Assembly: GCA_963700425.1 (NCBI GenBank)
Contig: CAVOXO010000009.1
Span: 1-64,000 of the forward strand
Source: CAVOXO01 sp963700425
GTDB lineage: Bacteria > Actinomycetota > Acidimicrobiia > Acidimicrobiales > Microtrichaceae
Reading direction: 5' to 3'
Length of the DNA: 64,000 nt
Shown: one piece after another, positions 16,767-25,710 of the stretch
Layout: every line of letters begins with the position of its first letter
Numbering within the stretch: the first letter of the stretch is position 1
The notes under the pieces: generated by a model
The model's input: only the letters and a program-made list of their open reading frames with translations
What the model was told of the DNA's origin: nothing
Databases searched by the model: none
Position numbers and translations under genes: made by a program

Positions 16767-17438
16767 TCAGACGGTGACGAGCAGCCGTTCGGCGATGAAC
16801 GAGTCGATCCCCAGTGTCGAGCCATCGATGCGGACGGTCGTGGTCGAGCGGTCCGCCGACACCCCCATCACCACGCCGCTCGTGCCCGGGACGATCGAGG
16901 AGGTCTCGAGGAACTCCAACATGCCGTCCTCGAACTCGAGCTCTTCGGTGATGCGTGACACCGTGAAATCACTGCCGCTCGGAACGTCGACGAGCGCAAC
17001 CGCATCGGCGGGGACATAGCCCGACCCCGGAATCGGGTTCCCGTGAGGACACGTCTGCGGAGACCCCATGTACGCGGCGAGGGCGGACTCGACCTCGGGA
17101 CTGATCACGTGTTCCCATTTGCCGGCCTCATGGTGGGCCGATGCCCACGACAGACCCAGGATGTCGGTCAGGAACCGCTCTGCGATCCGATGCCGACGCA
17201 CCATCGTGGTCGCCAACTGGAGCCCGGCGTCGGTCAGCACGATCGACTTGCCGTCGAGGCTCACGAGACCTTCGGCCTCCATGCGCCGGATCATCTCCGA
17301 CACGGCCGGCCGGGTGATCCCCAACCGATCGGCGATCCGGGCCTGGATGACCGCGACGTCGTCCTCTGCGAGCTCGTAGATCGTCTCGCAGTACTCCTCG
17401 AAGGCGGGGTGGTGTTCCTTCGAGACGTACGCCGGCAT
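16767..17438 (-). CDS. DtxR/MntR-family metal-dependent repressor
   Basis: A 223-residue regulator: winged helix (IQARIADRLGITRPAVSEMIRRME), dimerisation/metal domain, and a C-terminal SH3/FeoA-like domain from about residue 150. Compared with known members, the first metal-site positions are Glu-Glu in FEEYCETIYEL (as in MntR rather than Met of DtxR), His in RRHRIAERFL and Glu-His in KWEHVIS are kept, but the position of DtxR Cys102 / MntR Glu99 is Gly. A manganese-type regulator with an altered site is likely. Start chosen at MPAYVSKEHH. Confidence 0.88.
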   Translation of the reverse strand: MPAYVSKEHHPAFEEYCETIYELAEDDVAVIQARIADRLGITRPAVSEMIRRMEAEGLVSLDGKSIVLTDAGLQLATTMVRRHRIAERFLTDILGLSWASAHHEAGKWEHVISPEVESALAAYMGSPQTCPHGNPIPGSGYVPADAVALVDVPSGSDFTVSRITEELEFEDGMLEFLETSSIVPGTSGVVMGVSADRSTTTVRIDGSTLGIDSFIAERLLVTV

Positions 17439-17496
17439 GGGCCCATCGTAGGGCCGATGCCCGGACCCGTCGACGAGTTCGGAGCCCCGGGAATCG

Positions 17497-18287
17497 TCAG
17501 GCGGGGCCGAGACCGTCACGAACCGAGCCGCCGCGACCCGAGCCGCCCTGGAAGGCCCGTACACCCTCGCCGAGCTCGTCGGAGGCCAGCGAGGAGACCC
17601 CGTGTTCGAACTCGATCGCCAGCGCGTCGGCGAGGGAGCGTCCGTGTCCGTCGATCACCGATGCCCGATCGTTGCGCAGGCAGTCCTGGGGGAACCGCGG
17701 CCAGCACCTCGGCCAGATCGAGGGCGACGTCCAGCGCTCCTCCCGGGGGGCGCCACCCGATTCGCCAGCCCGATCGACGCGGCCTCGTCGGCATCGACGG
17801 GTCGTCCGGTGAGGATGAGGTCGAGAGCTCGGCTCTCCCCGATCAGCCGGGGTAGTCGGACGGTACCGCCGTCGATGAGCGGAACCCCCCAGCGCCGGCA
17901 GAAGACCCCCAGGATCGCGTCGTCGGCGACGACTCGGAGGTCGCACCAGCAGGCCAGCTCGAGACCGCCCGCCACGGCGTACCCCTCGACAGCCGCGATC
18001 GTCGGCTTGGACAGCTCCATCCGCGTCGGGCCCATCGGACCGTCGGCGGTGGGGTCGGCGTCGACCCGGTTCGAGCGCGGACCGGTCATCGCCGAGAGAT
18101 CCGCGCCGGCGCAGAAGACACCTCCCGACCCGGTGAGGATCATCACCGAGACCGACTCGTCGGCGTCGAGCTCGCGAAACGCGTCGGCCAGCGCGTCGGC
18201 GGTCGGCCGGTCGACCGCGTTGCGAACCTCGGGACGATCGATCGTCACCACCCCGATGGCGCCCCGACGCTCGACCAGAACGCTCAC
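17497..18287 (-). CDS. enoyl-CoA hydratase/isomerase family (two frameshifts)
   Basis: A crotonase-fold protein. The first two-thirds reads IGVVTIDRPEVRNAVD, GGVFCAGADLSAM (oxyanion hole), VEGYAVAGGLELACWCDLRVV and EAASIGLANRVAPP. It then continues in a second frame (GALDVALDLAEVLAAVP) and a third (QDCLRNDRASVIDG.. to the stop). Removing one C from each of two runs (C6 at 17747-17752, C5 at 17688-17692) gives one continuous family-like protein, so these look like homopolymer errors. The GTG start overlaps the DoxX stop as GTGA. Confidence 0.85.
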
Positions 18288-18799
18288 GACGATCCCGGGA
18301 TGGTGTCGGTCCCGGCCTGCGGCGCCATCGGGATGACAGGCGCGGCGCCGGGCTCCGGGGGCTGCGACCCCGAACCCACGTCGGGTTCGGGGGGCTGCGG
18401 ACCGGCGGGAAGCTCGGCCGCCCGGAACACCAGCCACGCCAAGAGGAACTGGAAGGGGAGTCGGATCCAGTTGCGAGCGTCGGAGACCTCACCGGGCGCC
18501 CTGGTCCACGACCGGTCGGGGGCCCGCACGAGCGCCGTGTCCGACAGTGCCATGTCGATGTTGGCGGGGAAGACCAGGGCGAGGAGGGCGAGTAGTCCCC
18601 ATCCGCTGGCACGTCGGGTGGAACGAGGAATCATGCCCAGGGCGAGGGTGATCTCCGCTGCGCCCGACACCTGGTTCGTGAGCGGGGCGTTCGGAAACCA
18701 ACCCGGAACGACCGCTTCGAAGAAGTCGCTCCGTACGAAATGGCCGACCCCCGCCGCTCCGAAGAACGCAGCGACAACCAGATGCAGTCTCTTTGACAC
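18284..18799 (-). CDS. DoxX-like membrane protein
   Basis: About 171 residues with four predicted membrane helices, beginning SKRLHLVVAAFFGAAGVGHF, followed by the family's FPNAPLTNQVSGAAEI segment and LALVFPANIDMAL. The C-terminal tail after residue 135 is Pro/Gly-rich and probably disordered. DoxX-type proteins have no settled biochemical function. It is translationally coupled to the enoyl-CoA hydratase by a GTGA overlap. Start GTG 18799 sits directly before the first helix. Confidence 0.82.
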   Translation of the reverse strand: MSKRLHLVVAAFFGAAGVGHFVRSDFFEAVVPGWFPNAPLTNQVSGAAEITLALGMIPRSTRRASGWGLLALLALVFPANIDMALSDTALVRAPDRSWTRAPGEVSDARNWIRLPFQFLLAWLVFRAAELPAGPQPPEPDVGSGSQPPEPGAAPVIPMAPQAGTDTIPGSS

Positions 18800-18827
18800 G
18801 AGTGGGCGTCCTCCGGGAGTGGATCGA

Positions 18828-21800
18828 TCAACTCGGGACCGTACCCGAGTTGCGCCCGTCGTGGCCGAAGCGCGGCCAGGGAGCATCCTCGAGTCGGCCC
18901 TGCGTCGTGAACACCATCAACACGCCGTCACGCCGGACGACGGCGAGCTCGGCCACACCGTCGTCGTCGATGTCACCCAGACCCGGGGTCCCCACCAGCC
19001 AACCACCGGTCACCTTGGGATACCCCGGAGCATCACGACCGTCGGCGTCGATGGCGTCGAGCAGGCTGACCCCGTTGCCGGCGATGACCTCCACCCGACC
19101 GTCGCCGCTCACGTCCGCGAGCGCCGGCGTCACGAAGAACGCCAGGTCGGAGGTCCTTTGGGGGAACCCCCTCAGTGGCGCGCGGGTCGACCCGTCCCAG
19201 GCGGTGAGCTGGGTGTCGCCCCGCTGGTCCCCCGCCAGCAGCTGATCGGCGAGCTGGCCCAGACCGACCGTCGGCGTCGCGACGTCGAGGCCCGGTCCGC
19301 CTCCGATGTCACCCACCGCCGGCCCGCCGAACGCAGCGGCGAGGAAACCACCATCGGTGCTGTCGGACAGGGCGCCGCGGGGTTGACCGAGCCAGTCGAG
19401 CGCCACCTGGAGCCCGAGGTCGCGGCCGTACGTCGACCGGCCGTCACCGTCGAGGACGTACACCGGCCCGCCCGACGACGAGGTGACGACCTCACCCACG
19501 CCGTCGCCATCGATGTCCCCGATCGCCGCCTGGGCGTTGACGCCGCTGCCGACCAGGGGCAACACCTCGTACTTGAACATCGCCACCGAGACCGGCCAGC
19601 CCACCACGTAGGCGTGGTCGTCGGGATGGACGGCGGTACGGTCGACCCCCGAGAGCGACGCGGTGCCCGAGGCCGACAGGGCGTAGACGCGGCTGTTGCC
19701 GCTCACCCCGGGGATTCCCACCGGAGGGAACACCGACACGGTGTCGGTGTAGCCCTCCTGTGCACCGACCACGATCTCGGGCACGCCGTCGCCGGTGATG
19801 TCGCCGATCGCAGGGGTGGCGATCAGCTCGCCGCCTCGGGTCGCGCCCGGTGAGAACGCCACCTGATGGTGGACCGGGTCGACCGCGTCGATCCGTGTCG
19901 GATCCACGATGAGTACCGGAAAGCCCTCGACAGGGCTCCCGTCGTGATGCCACGCGTACACATGACGGTCCAACGCCGCCGCGACGAGCTCGAGATCGCC
20001 GTCGCCGTCGAGGTCACCGGCCGCGGGTGCCGCGAGAAACCCTCTCTTCAGGTTGTTGCGGCCGTCGGTGAAGGCCTGGACCGAGAACGCCGGGTCGACC
20101 GACATCGTCGCCGTCTCGGTGCCGTCGGCTCTCCAGATCCGCACATGGCCGCCGGCGTCGGAGACCGCGATCTCCACTGCCCCGTCACCGTCGAGGTCCG
20201 CGACCACCGGCGCGCCGATGCCGACCGCATCGTGGGCCGGTTCGATCCCGTCGTCGGCCGCGGCGCCCGATCCCACCGGCCACCACTGCGACACCGGGGT
20301 CGTCTGTGGCCATCCGGCGATGTCGGACCCGGAGGAGTCGAACACGTGCACCGTCCCGTCGTCGGTGGCGACCACCAGCTCGTCGCCGGGCCGACGGTCG
20401 ACCGCCGCGAACACCGGGCTGGAGGCACCCGCGCCATCGATCCGCCGGATCGACGCCAGATCGGGGTCGTCGTGGACGAACACCTGCCTCTGAGCCACCC
20501 CCTGACGCCCCTCGGCATCGGTCACCACGATCCGGACCCGGACCGCGAACCGATCCTGCTCAGGGCCGGCTGGTGTCCCCGAGGGTCCGGTTCCCCTGTC
20601 GGGGAGGGCGGCGGCGATGTCGGCCAGGCTCACCGACCCGAGCACGCCACTGCGTTCGCCGCGCAGCGAGGTTCCCGCACCGATCGTCGTCCAGCGGTCG
20701 GCGCCAGGGTGCGGGGGTGGTTGGAGCCCCGTCGTCCATTCCACTCGATAGTCGAAGTGGTCCGAACGGTGGGCTGCGACGGTCCCCGTGATGTCGAGGG
20801 ATCCCGCCACGCCCATCACGTCGTAGACCTCGGGGGAGGTCATGTCCGCCTCAGGGGGGATCTCGCCCGCCTCGACCGCCCGAAGTGCCTCGAACGTGTT
20901 CACCCGGCCGAATCCCGTGGTCGCGTCCCATCCCGGTGTCGTCGGGTACCGCCAGAACCCCGGGGTGGCCTGTTCGTTCGCCGGTTCACCAGGAGCGGGA
21001 GTGGCGAAGTCGATGTCATCCGCGGTGCCGCGGAGCAACTGGGCGACCTCGTTCGCCGACAGCACGTTGGCACCGGCGGCGGCCGCCCCGAGTGACGGAT
21101 GGGCGGGGATGCCGACGTCGCGGGCCACCGACTCGATCAGGCCGACCATGCCGGCGGACAGTCCGGTCGCCTCCGACGAGCAGCTGTCGGACGGCACCGT
21201 CACCCAGGTGATGCCGCCGAAGTTCGTGCACCCGTTGAGCGCGAGGTAATCCCCGTCCAGGAGGTCGGGGCCTCCCAGGTCACCGAGGAAGCCGAATCGA
21301 TTGGTGATGGAGTTGACCGGGATCGTGTGTTCGAGGATCGCGGGCAGGTTGCCGTGCTGGGATGCCTCGTCGGCCATCGAGGCCACGATCGGGATTCCTC
21401 GCCGGTAGGCGGCGTCGATGGCCCGTTGGGCAACCGAGGGGTTGTTGAGCGCCCCGAGCGCTTCCTGGACGACGTCGGCGCCCGAATCGACCGCGAAGAG
21501 GACTCCGGCGGCGAACCGGTTGCCGTCCGCGATGAAGGAGTCCCCCACTCTGATCGGCAGGAACCGACACTCGGGGCAGGTCCCGACGGCTCCCCCGTTG
21601 CCGTCCGTCGCCGTGGAGTCCTTCGCCTCACCGGTTCCGTGTCCATAGTCCACGTCGTCGAGGGGGTTGTTGTCGCCGAAGAGGAAATCCCACCCCGAGA
21701 TGTCGTCGATGTACCCGTTGCCGTCGTCGTCGGTGCCGTCGGAGAACGCGGGGGCCAGGATCAGGTCCTCGGGATCCATCAAGCCGTTGCGGTTCAGATC

Positions 21801-22334
21801 CGACACACGCGGATCGTCGGCGTAGTCGGCGATGGAGAACCGACCGTCTCCGTTGGCGTCGTGATCGAGGTGGCCGAGCGGCGGTGGCAGCTCGCCGGAG
21901 TTCAACCACGCCGCGTCGGCGAGGTCGACCATGGCGTCGCCTCGCCACTCGATACCCGAGTCGAGAACCGCGATCAGCACGTCAGATCGGCCGAGTGAGA
22001 GGCCCCAGGCCAGATCGAGAGCCGGACCACGCTGGCCACACAGGTGGTGTCGTAGGCGCTCGCGAGAGCCGCTGCGGGTCGAGGTGATGCGATGGTCGCG
22101 GGTGTCGGGGTCGACGTCGAGGGGAAGCCGAGAGGGGTCGACGCCGTCGTAGCGCCACGACTCGCAGTCGAGGAACCCGGGTCGGTCGACATCGCGACCG
22201 AGAATCTGTCGCGGCGTCGGTGCGGCCGCGGTGACGTCGCCGGTTCCGGGGGAGACCGCCGGCGCAACAGGCACGCAGGCGGCCACGATGACCAGAACGC
22301 CGGCCACCATCGACATTCGTCGAGCCCACCGCAT
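18828..22334 (-). CDS. subtilase-like FG-GAP/VCBS repeat lipoprotein, active site altered
   Basis: A 1168-residue secreted lipoprotein; signal peptide with lipobox VAAC (Cys20). Residues about 100-470 follow the S8 subtilase fold: Asp in IAVLDSGIEW (Asp125) and His in DYGHGT (His232) are present. The segment that should carry GTSxAxP reads ATGLSAGMVG, putting Gly391 at the nucleophile, and the oxyanion-hole Asn region reads IVASMADE. Calcium-type loops (DHDANGDG, DDDGNGY) interrupt the domain. The C-terminal half has about six FG-GAP/VCBS-like blades (e.g. ADLDGDGAVEI, GDIDGDGVGEV) that probably form a beta-propeller, ending in WPRFGHDGRNSG. Proteolysis is therefore doubtful; a structural or binding role is plausible. 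Confidence 0.85.
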   Translation of the reverse strand: MRWARRMSMVAGVLVIVAACVPVAPAVSPGTGDVTAAAPTPRQILGRDVDRPGFLDCESWRYDGVDPSRLPLDVDPDTRDHRITSTRSGSRERLRHHLCGQRGPALDLAWGLSLGRSDVLIAVLDSGIEWRGDAMVDLADAAWLNSGELPPPLGHLDHDANGDGRFSIADYADDPRVSDLNRNGLMDPEDLILAPAFSDGTDDDGNGYIDDISGWDFLFGDNNPLDDVDYGHGTGEAKDSTATDGNGGAVGTCPECRFLPIRVGDSFIADGNRFAAGVLFAVDSGADVVQEALGALNNPSVAQRAIDAAYRRGIPIVASMADEASQHGNLPAILEHTIPVNSITNRFGFLGDLGGPDLLDGDYLALNGCTNFGGITWVTVPSDSCSSEATGLSAGMVGLIESVARDVGIPAHPSLGAAAAGANVLSANEVAQLLRGTADDIDFATPAPGEPANEQATPGFWRYPTTPGWDATTGFGRVNTFEALRAVEAGEIPPEADMTSPEVYDVMGVAGSLDITGTVAAHRSDHFDYRVEWTTGLQPPPHPGADRWTTIGAGTSLRGERSGVLGSVSLADIAAALPDRGTGPSGTPAGPEQDRFAVRVRIVVTDAEGRQGVAQRQVFVHDDPDLASIRRIDGAGASSPVFAAVDRRPGDELVVATDDGTVHVFDSSGSDIAGWPQTTPVSQWWPVGSGAAADDGIEPAHDAVGIGAPVVADLDGDGAVEIAVSDAGGHVRIWRADGTETATMSVDPAFSVQAFTDGRNNLKRGFLAAPAAGDLDGDGDLELVAAALDRHVYAWHHDGSPVEGFPVLIVDPTRIDAVDPVHHQVAFSPGATRGGELIATPAIGDITGDGVPEIVVGAQEGYTDTVSVFPPVGIPGVSGNSRVYALSASGTASLSGVDRTAVHPDDHAYVVGWPVSVAMFKYEVLPLVGSGVNAQAAIGDIDGDGVGEVVTSSSGGPVYVLDGDGRSTYGRDLGLQVALDWLGQPRGALSDSTDGGFLAAAFGGPAVGDIGGGPGLDVATPTVGLGQLADQLLAGDQRGDTQLTAWDGSTRAPLRGFPQRTSDLAFFVTPALADVSGDGRVEVIAGNGVSLLDAIDADGRDAPGYPKVTGGWLVGTPGLGDIDDDGVAELAVVRRDGVLMVFTTQGRLEDAPWPRFGHDGRNSGTVPS

Positions 22335-22494
22335 TCCCGAACCCCCCGATTCGTTCCCGCGCCCGATGGTCGCGGCTGCGCTACGTTTCGTCTCCGAGTG
22401 CTATCGCACTTCAGGCGGGCTGTCCACGCCCGTACCCCATCTGCCGACGGCACGGCACGCGGGCTCGGACCGGCCACGAAAGGAGAGCGCGATC

Positions 22495-22806
22495 GTGAAC
22501 CGCCGCCGAGCCCTGCTCGCCATCACGGCAGTGGTCGGCGCGTTGGTCGCAGCCGCGCTCACGGTCACCGACATCCGGTTCGAGGACCGCACCTGCGGGT
22601 CGGCCATGATCGCCACCGATCCTTCACGACTCGTGGTGCTGAGCGGGGACGCCGCCATCGACGACTTCGAAGGTGAGCGATTGTCGGGGTCGTGCCACCG
22701 CCGCGTCCTCGAGAGACGATTCGTCGTGCTCGTTCCGCTCACGGTGACGGCCGTGTGCGCCTACCTGGCGCGACGCGAGCAACCGGGCGGAGCGTTGGGA
22801 ACGTAG
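22495..22806 (+). CDS. small two-helix membrane protein, unknown function
   Basis: 103 residues: an N-terminal helix (ALLAITAVVGALVAAALTV), a short extracytoplasmic stretch with two cysteines (CGSAMI, GSCHRR) that could form a disulfide, and a C-terminal helix (FVVLVPLTVTAVCAYLA). The GTG start has AGGAG nine bases upstream. It is divergent from the subtilase-like lipoprotein. I recognise no family. Confidence 0.7.
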   Translation: MNRRRALLAITAVVGALVAAALTVTDIRFEDRTCGSAMIATDPSRLVVLSGDAAIDDFEGERLSGSCHRRVLERRFVVLVPLTVTAVCAYLARREQPGGALGT

Positions 22807-22827
22807 GCGTACCGACGTCCGGTCTCC

Positions 22828-22855
22828 GTGACCCACCCCCGACGCCGGGCGTCAC
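22828..22855. terminator. hairpin between convergent genes
   Basis: GTGAC (22828-22832) pairs with GTCAC (22851-22855), and inside it CCCG (22838-22841) pairs with CGGG (22846-22849) around a 4-nt loop. It lies between two convergent stop codons. The asymmetric internal loop makes it weaker than the 13.9-kb hairpin. Confidence 0.45.
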
Positions 22856-23454
22856 CCCACGATGGTCGGGAGCGGGAATCGGGGACCCAGGGGTCGTACC
22901 AGGGCCTCGTCGATCAGGGCGGGGTCGACGGGAATCTCCGCGACCTCCAGGTCGGCGGTGGCGGAACCGCCCATGACGATCCGAATGCGAGCCGAAGTGC
23001 ACGCGGCCAGCGGATAGAAACGATCGCCGGTCTTGGAGGGAAAGGCCACGAGAAGCTCCCCCTCGCTGACCGACCCCTCGGGGAGGAACCCGGCCGGCTC
23101 CCAGGTCGACCCCAGGTGCCATTCACCCGGATCGGGGCTCTCGTCACAGATGAGGCCGACCTCGGGATTGGTAGCGTCGTGGTCCGAGGCGTTGCTGCTC
23201 CGGACGACCAGACGAAGCCTCGGGAACGCGCTGTCGGAGCGGTCGTACGCCTCGATCGATCGAACCTCGATCTCGATGCCGTCGGACACCAGGGAATCGC
23301 CGACATCGGCGGGCCGGGCGTCGGGAAGGCCGACCGGCGGGTCCTCGGCTCCCTCCGAGCCGTCGACCGCCGACGTGCAGGCCGACGTCATCATCGCGGT
23401 GGCTGCCAGGGCCGCAGCCACGACGAGGTGACCATGGACGACCCGTCGACTCAC
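22852..23454 (-). CDS. putative lipoprotein, unknown function
   Basis: 200 residues with a signal peptide ending in lipobox TSAC (Cys26) and an extracytoplasmic beta-rich domain (IEIEVRSIEAYDR, PRLRLVVRSSNASDH). No family recognised, although the layout resembles DUF4352-like substrate-binding lipoproteins. The GTG start at 23454 overlaps the rlmB stop as GTGA, making it the third gene of the ispDF-rlmB unit. Confidence 0.75.
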   Translation of the reverse strand: MSRRVVHGHLVVAAALAATAMMTSACTSAVDGSEGAEDPPVGLPDARPADVGDSLVSDGIEIEVRSIEAYDRSDSAFPRLRLVVRSSNASDHDATNPEVGLICDESPDPGEWHLGSTWEPAGFLPEGSVSEGELLVAFPSKTGDRFYPLAACTSARIRIVMGGSATADLEVAEIPVDPALIDEALVRPLGPRFPLPTIVG

Positions 23455-24503
23455 CCGTTCACCGTATCGCCGCCGCGCCGTCGTACGACTTCGTAGCAGC
23501 CGAGCGCTCCTGCCGTGGCGACGTTCAGCGACGAGAGCTTCCCCCGGAGCGGGATGTGGACGACCGAGTCGCAGCGCGAACGGACCAGACGCGACAGCCC
23601 AGTTCCCTCGGCACCGAGCACGAGACACACCGGCTCGGCCGAGAGGGCGAGGTCATGGAGCGACGTCTCCCCGGCGGCGTCGAGACCGACGATCCACACT
23701 CCGGCGGCGGCGAGGCGGGACAACGCCGCCGGCAACCCGCCGACGACGGCCATCGGTACGTGTTCGACCGCACCCGCGGCCGCCTTGGTCACCGTGGGGG
23801 TCACGTGGACCGCCCGGTGGCGGGGAAGCACCATCCCGGTGACGCCCGCGCATTCGGCGGTGCGGACCAGCGCGCCGAGATTCCCCGGGTCGGTCACACC
23901 GTCGACCGCCAGGAGGAACGGGGAGGTCACCGACGTCAACTCGTCGAGGGTGGCCTCGGGAAGCGGCGCCGCCGTGGCGATGACGCCCTGCGAGCCGTCG
24001 GTGTGGGCCTCGGCGTCATGGCGACGGCGGGAGATCTCTCGAACCGGGACCTTCAGATCGCGGGCCAGCTCGACGATGTCGTCGACGATGTCGGCGTGGT
24101 CCATCTCGGCGGCGATCAACACCTCCGAGGTTCGCCTCCTTCCTGCCAGCAGCAGTTCCCGGACCGCGTGTCGACCCTCGACCTGGGTTCCCCCGAGGCC
24201 TCTGTCCGAGCGCGTCTTCTTCGCCGGGCGTCGGGCCGGAACCCCTGGCTTCCCTCGACCCGCCGACCCGCGGCGGCCTGGTGGCCCGGCGCGACCCGAG
24301 CCGCCGCCGCGGCCCGACGAACCACCCCGACCCGGCGACGACCCACTGCGTCCCGATGAACCTCCACGACCCGGTGACCCGGTACGACCCGAACCCGAGC
24401 CGCGGCCGGCCGCGGGAGATCGCCCGTCACCGCCCGACGGGGCACCGCCCGAACGGCCACCACTTCGCGAACCGGAACCCGACGGCTTCTTCCGGCCACT
24501 CAT
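23451..24503 (-). CDS. rlmB: TrmH/SpoU-family 23S rRNA 2'-O-methyltransferase RlmB
   Basis: 350 residues. After a basic, Gly/Ser/Arg/Pro-rich low-complexity tail (1 to about 95), a substrate-binding domain begins at GTQVEGRHAVREL. The SPOUT knot follows with motif 1 DPGNLGALVRTAE, motif 2 CLVLGAEGTGLSRLV and motif 3 IPLRGKLSSLNVATAGALG. RlmB methylates a guanosine ribose in the 23S peptidyl-transferase region; in actinobacteria this gene is typically close to ispDF and cysS. It overlaps ispDF by 4 nt. The long RG-rich tail is unusual and may bind RNA. Confidence 0.92.
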   Translation of the reverse strand: MSGRKKPSGSGSRSGGRSGGAPSGGDGRSPAAGRGSGSGRTGSPGRGGSSGRSGSSPGRGGSSGRGGGSGRAGPPGRRGSAGRGKPGVPARRPAKKTRSDRGLGGTQVEGRHAVRELLLAGRRRTSEVLIAAEMDHADIVDDIVELARDLKVPVREISRRRHDAEAHTDGSQGVIATAAPLPEATLDELTSVTSPFLLAVDGVTDPGNLGALVRTAECAGVTGMVLPRHRAVHVTPTVTKAAAGAVEHVPMAVVGGLPAALSRLAAAGVWIVGLDAAGETSLHDLALSAEPVCLVLGAEGTGLSRLVRSRCDSVVHIPLRGKLSSLNVATAGALGCYEVVRRRGGDTVNG

Positions 24504-25612
24504 GACGGATCACCCCATCGGATCAAGGCCGTCGCGGTGGCCGCAATGCCCTCACCCCTGCCGAGACCACCGATCCCCTCGGCCCGACGCCCCTTCACGG
24601 TCACCGGGGCGCCGACGACCGCGGTCAACGCCGACTGCATGGCCTCCCGGTGGGGAGCGAGCCTCGGCTTTTCACAGATCACCGAGCAGTCGATGTTGAC
24701 CACCGCCCAACCGGCGGAGTGGAGACGGCCGACGACGTCGGCGAGGATTCCCATCGAGTCGGCACCGGCGTGGACGGGGTCGGTGTCGGGAAACAGTTGC
24801 CCGAGATCGCCGAGGGCGGCGGCGCCCAACAGGGCCTCTGCACAGACGTGAGCGATCACGTCACCGTCGCTGTGCCCGGCGAGACCCTGCTCACCGCCGA
24901 AGTGCACGCCGCCGAGGATCAGAGGCGTGTCGTCGCCGTCGTCGGCGAATCGATGGATGTCGAAGCCGTTCCCGACTCTGAGGTTCATCGTTCGGTCTCC
25001 TGTGATCGCAGCCGCAACCAACAGATCGACGGGCTCGGTGACCTTGAGATTGGCACGCTCCCCCTCGACCAGCACAACCCGGCCGCCGGCGGCCTCGACG
25101 AGCGACGCGTCATCGGTCGCCTCCGGTGCGGTGGCGTGGACCCCACGCAGAACCGAGCATCGGAAGACCTGAGGTGTCTGGACCGCCGCGACCAGGTCGC
25201 GATCGAGATGACCGCCGGAGCGGTAGCGAAGGGTGTCGACCGGTGAGACGACCGGGACGGCGGCGTCGGCCCCGTCGCGCACCGCACCCACGACGCGGGC
25301 GAAGAGATCGGCCGTCGCGAGCGGCCGGGCGGCGTCGTGGACCGCGACGATCGTCGCCTCCGCCGGCACTGCGGCCAGACCGGCCCGCACCGACTCCGAA
25401 CGCGTGGCACCACCCCGAACCACCGTTGCCCCCTCGATCTCGATGCCGTCGACCGACGGGACGACAGCGACCACTCCCTCCGACACCGTCGCGGCAGCAG
25501 CCGTCGCGTGGTCGATGACCCGCCTGCCGCTCAGAGGGACGAACTGCTTGAGACCACCGAAACGCGAACCCGTGCCCCCCGCCACCACGATGCTCCACAC
25601 GATCTCCGACAC
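24500..25612 (-). CDS. ispDF: bifunctional IspD/IspF isoprenoid enzyme (MEP pathway)
   Basis: 370 residues. The N-terminal half is IspD (CTP transfer to MEP): nucleotide motif VVAGGTGSRFGGLKQ, then HDAARP and the TPQVFR segment. The C-terminal half is IspF (cyclisation to MEcPP): zinc-site GNGFDIHRF, GHSDGDV, then CEKPRLAPH and EGIGGLGRGEG. Both halves carry their key residues. GTG 25612 is chosen just before the first strand; it faces the Crp-type gene across about 100 bp. Confidence 0.95.
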   Translation of the reverse strand: MSEIVWSIVVAGGTGSRFGGLKQFVPLSGRRVIDHATAAAATVSEGVVAVVPSVDGIEIEGATVVRGGATRSESVRAGLAAVPAEATIVAVHDAARPLATADLFARVVGAVRDGADAAVPVVSPVDTLRYRSGGHLDRDLVAAVQTPQVFRCSVLRGVHATAPEATDDASLVEAAGGRVVLVEGERANLKVTEPVDLLVAAAITGDRTMNLRVGNGFDIHRFADDGDDTPLILGGVHFGGEQGLAGHSDGDVIAHVCAEALLGAAALGDLGQLFPDTDPVHAGADSMGILADVVGRLHSAGWAVVNIDCSVICEKPRLAPHREAMQSALTAVVGAPVTVKGRRAEGIGGLGRGEGIAATATALIRWGDPS

Positions 25613-25710
25613 GACGGGCGACGTTATCGCCCTCACGACGAAAGGACACCCGGGCCCTCTCGGCCCATTCGGGGAGAGCGACACCGGCCGACCCAGCTAC
25701 ATTCGACCCC

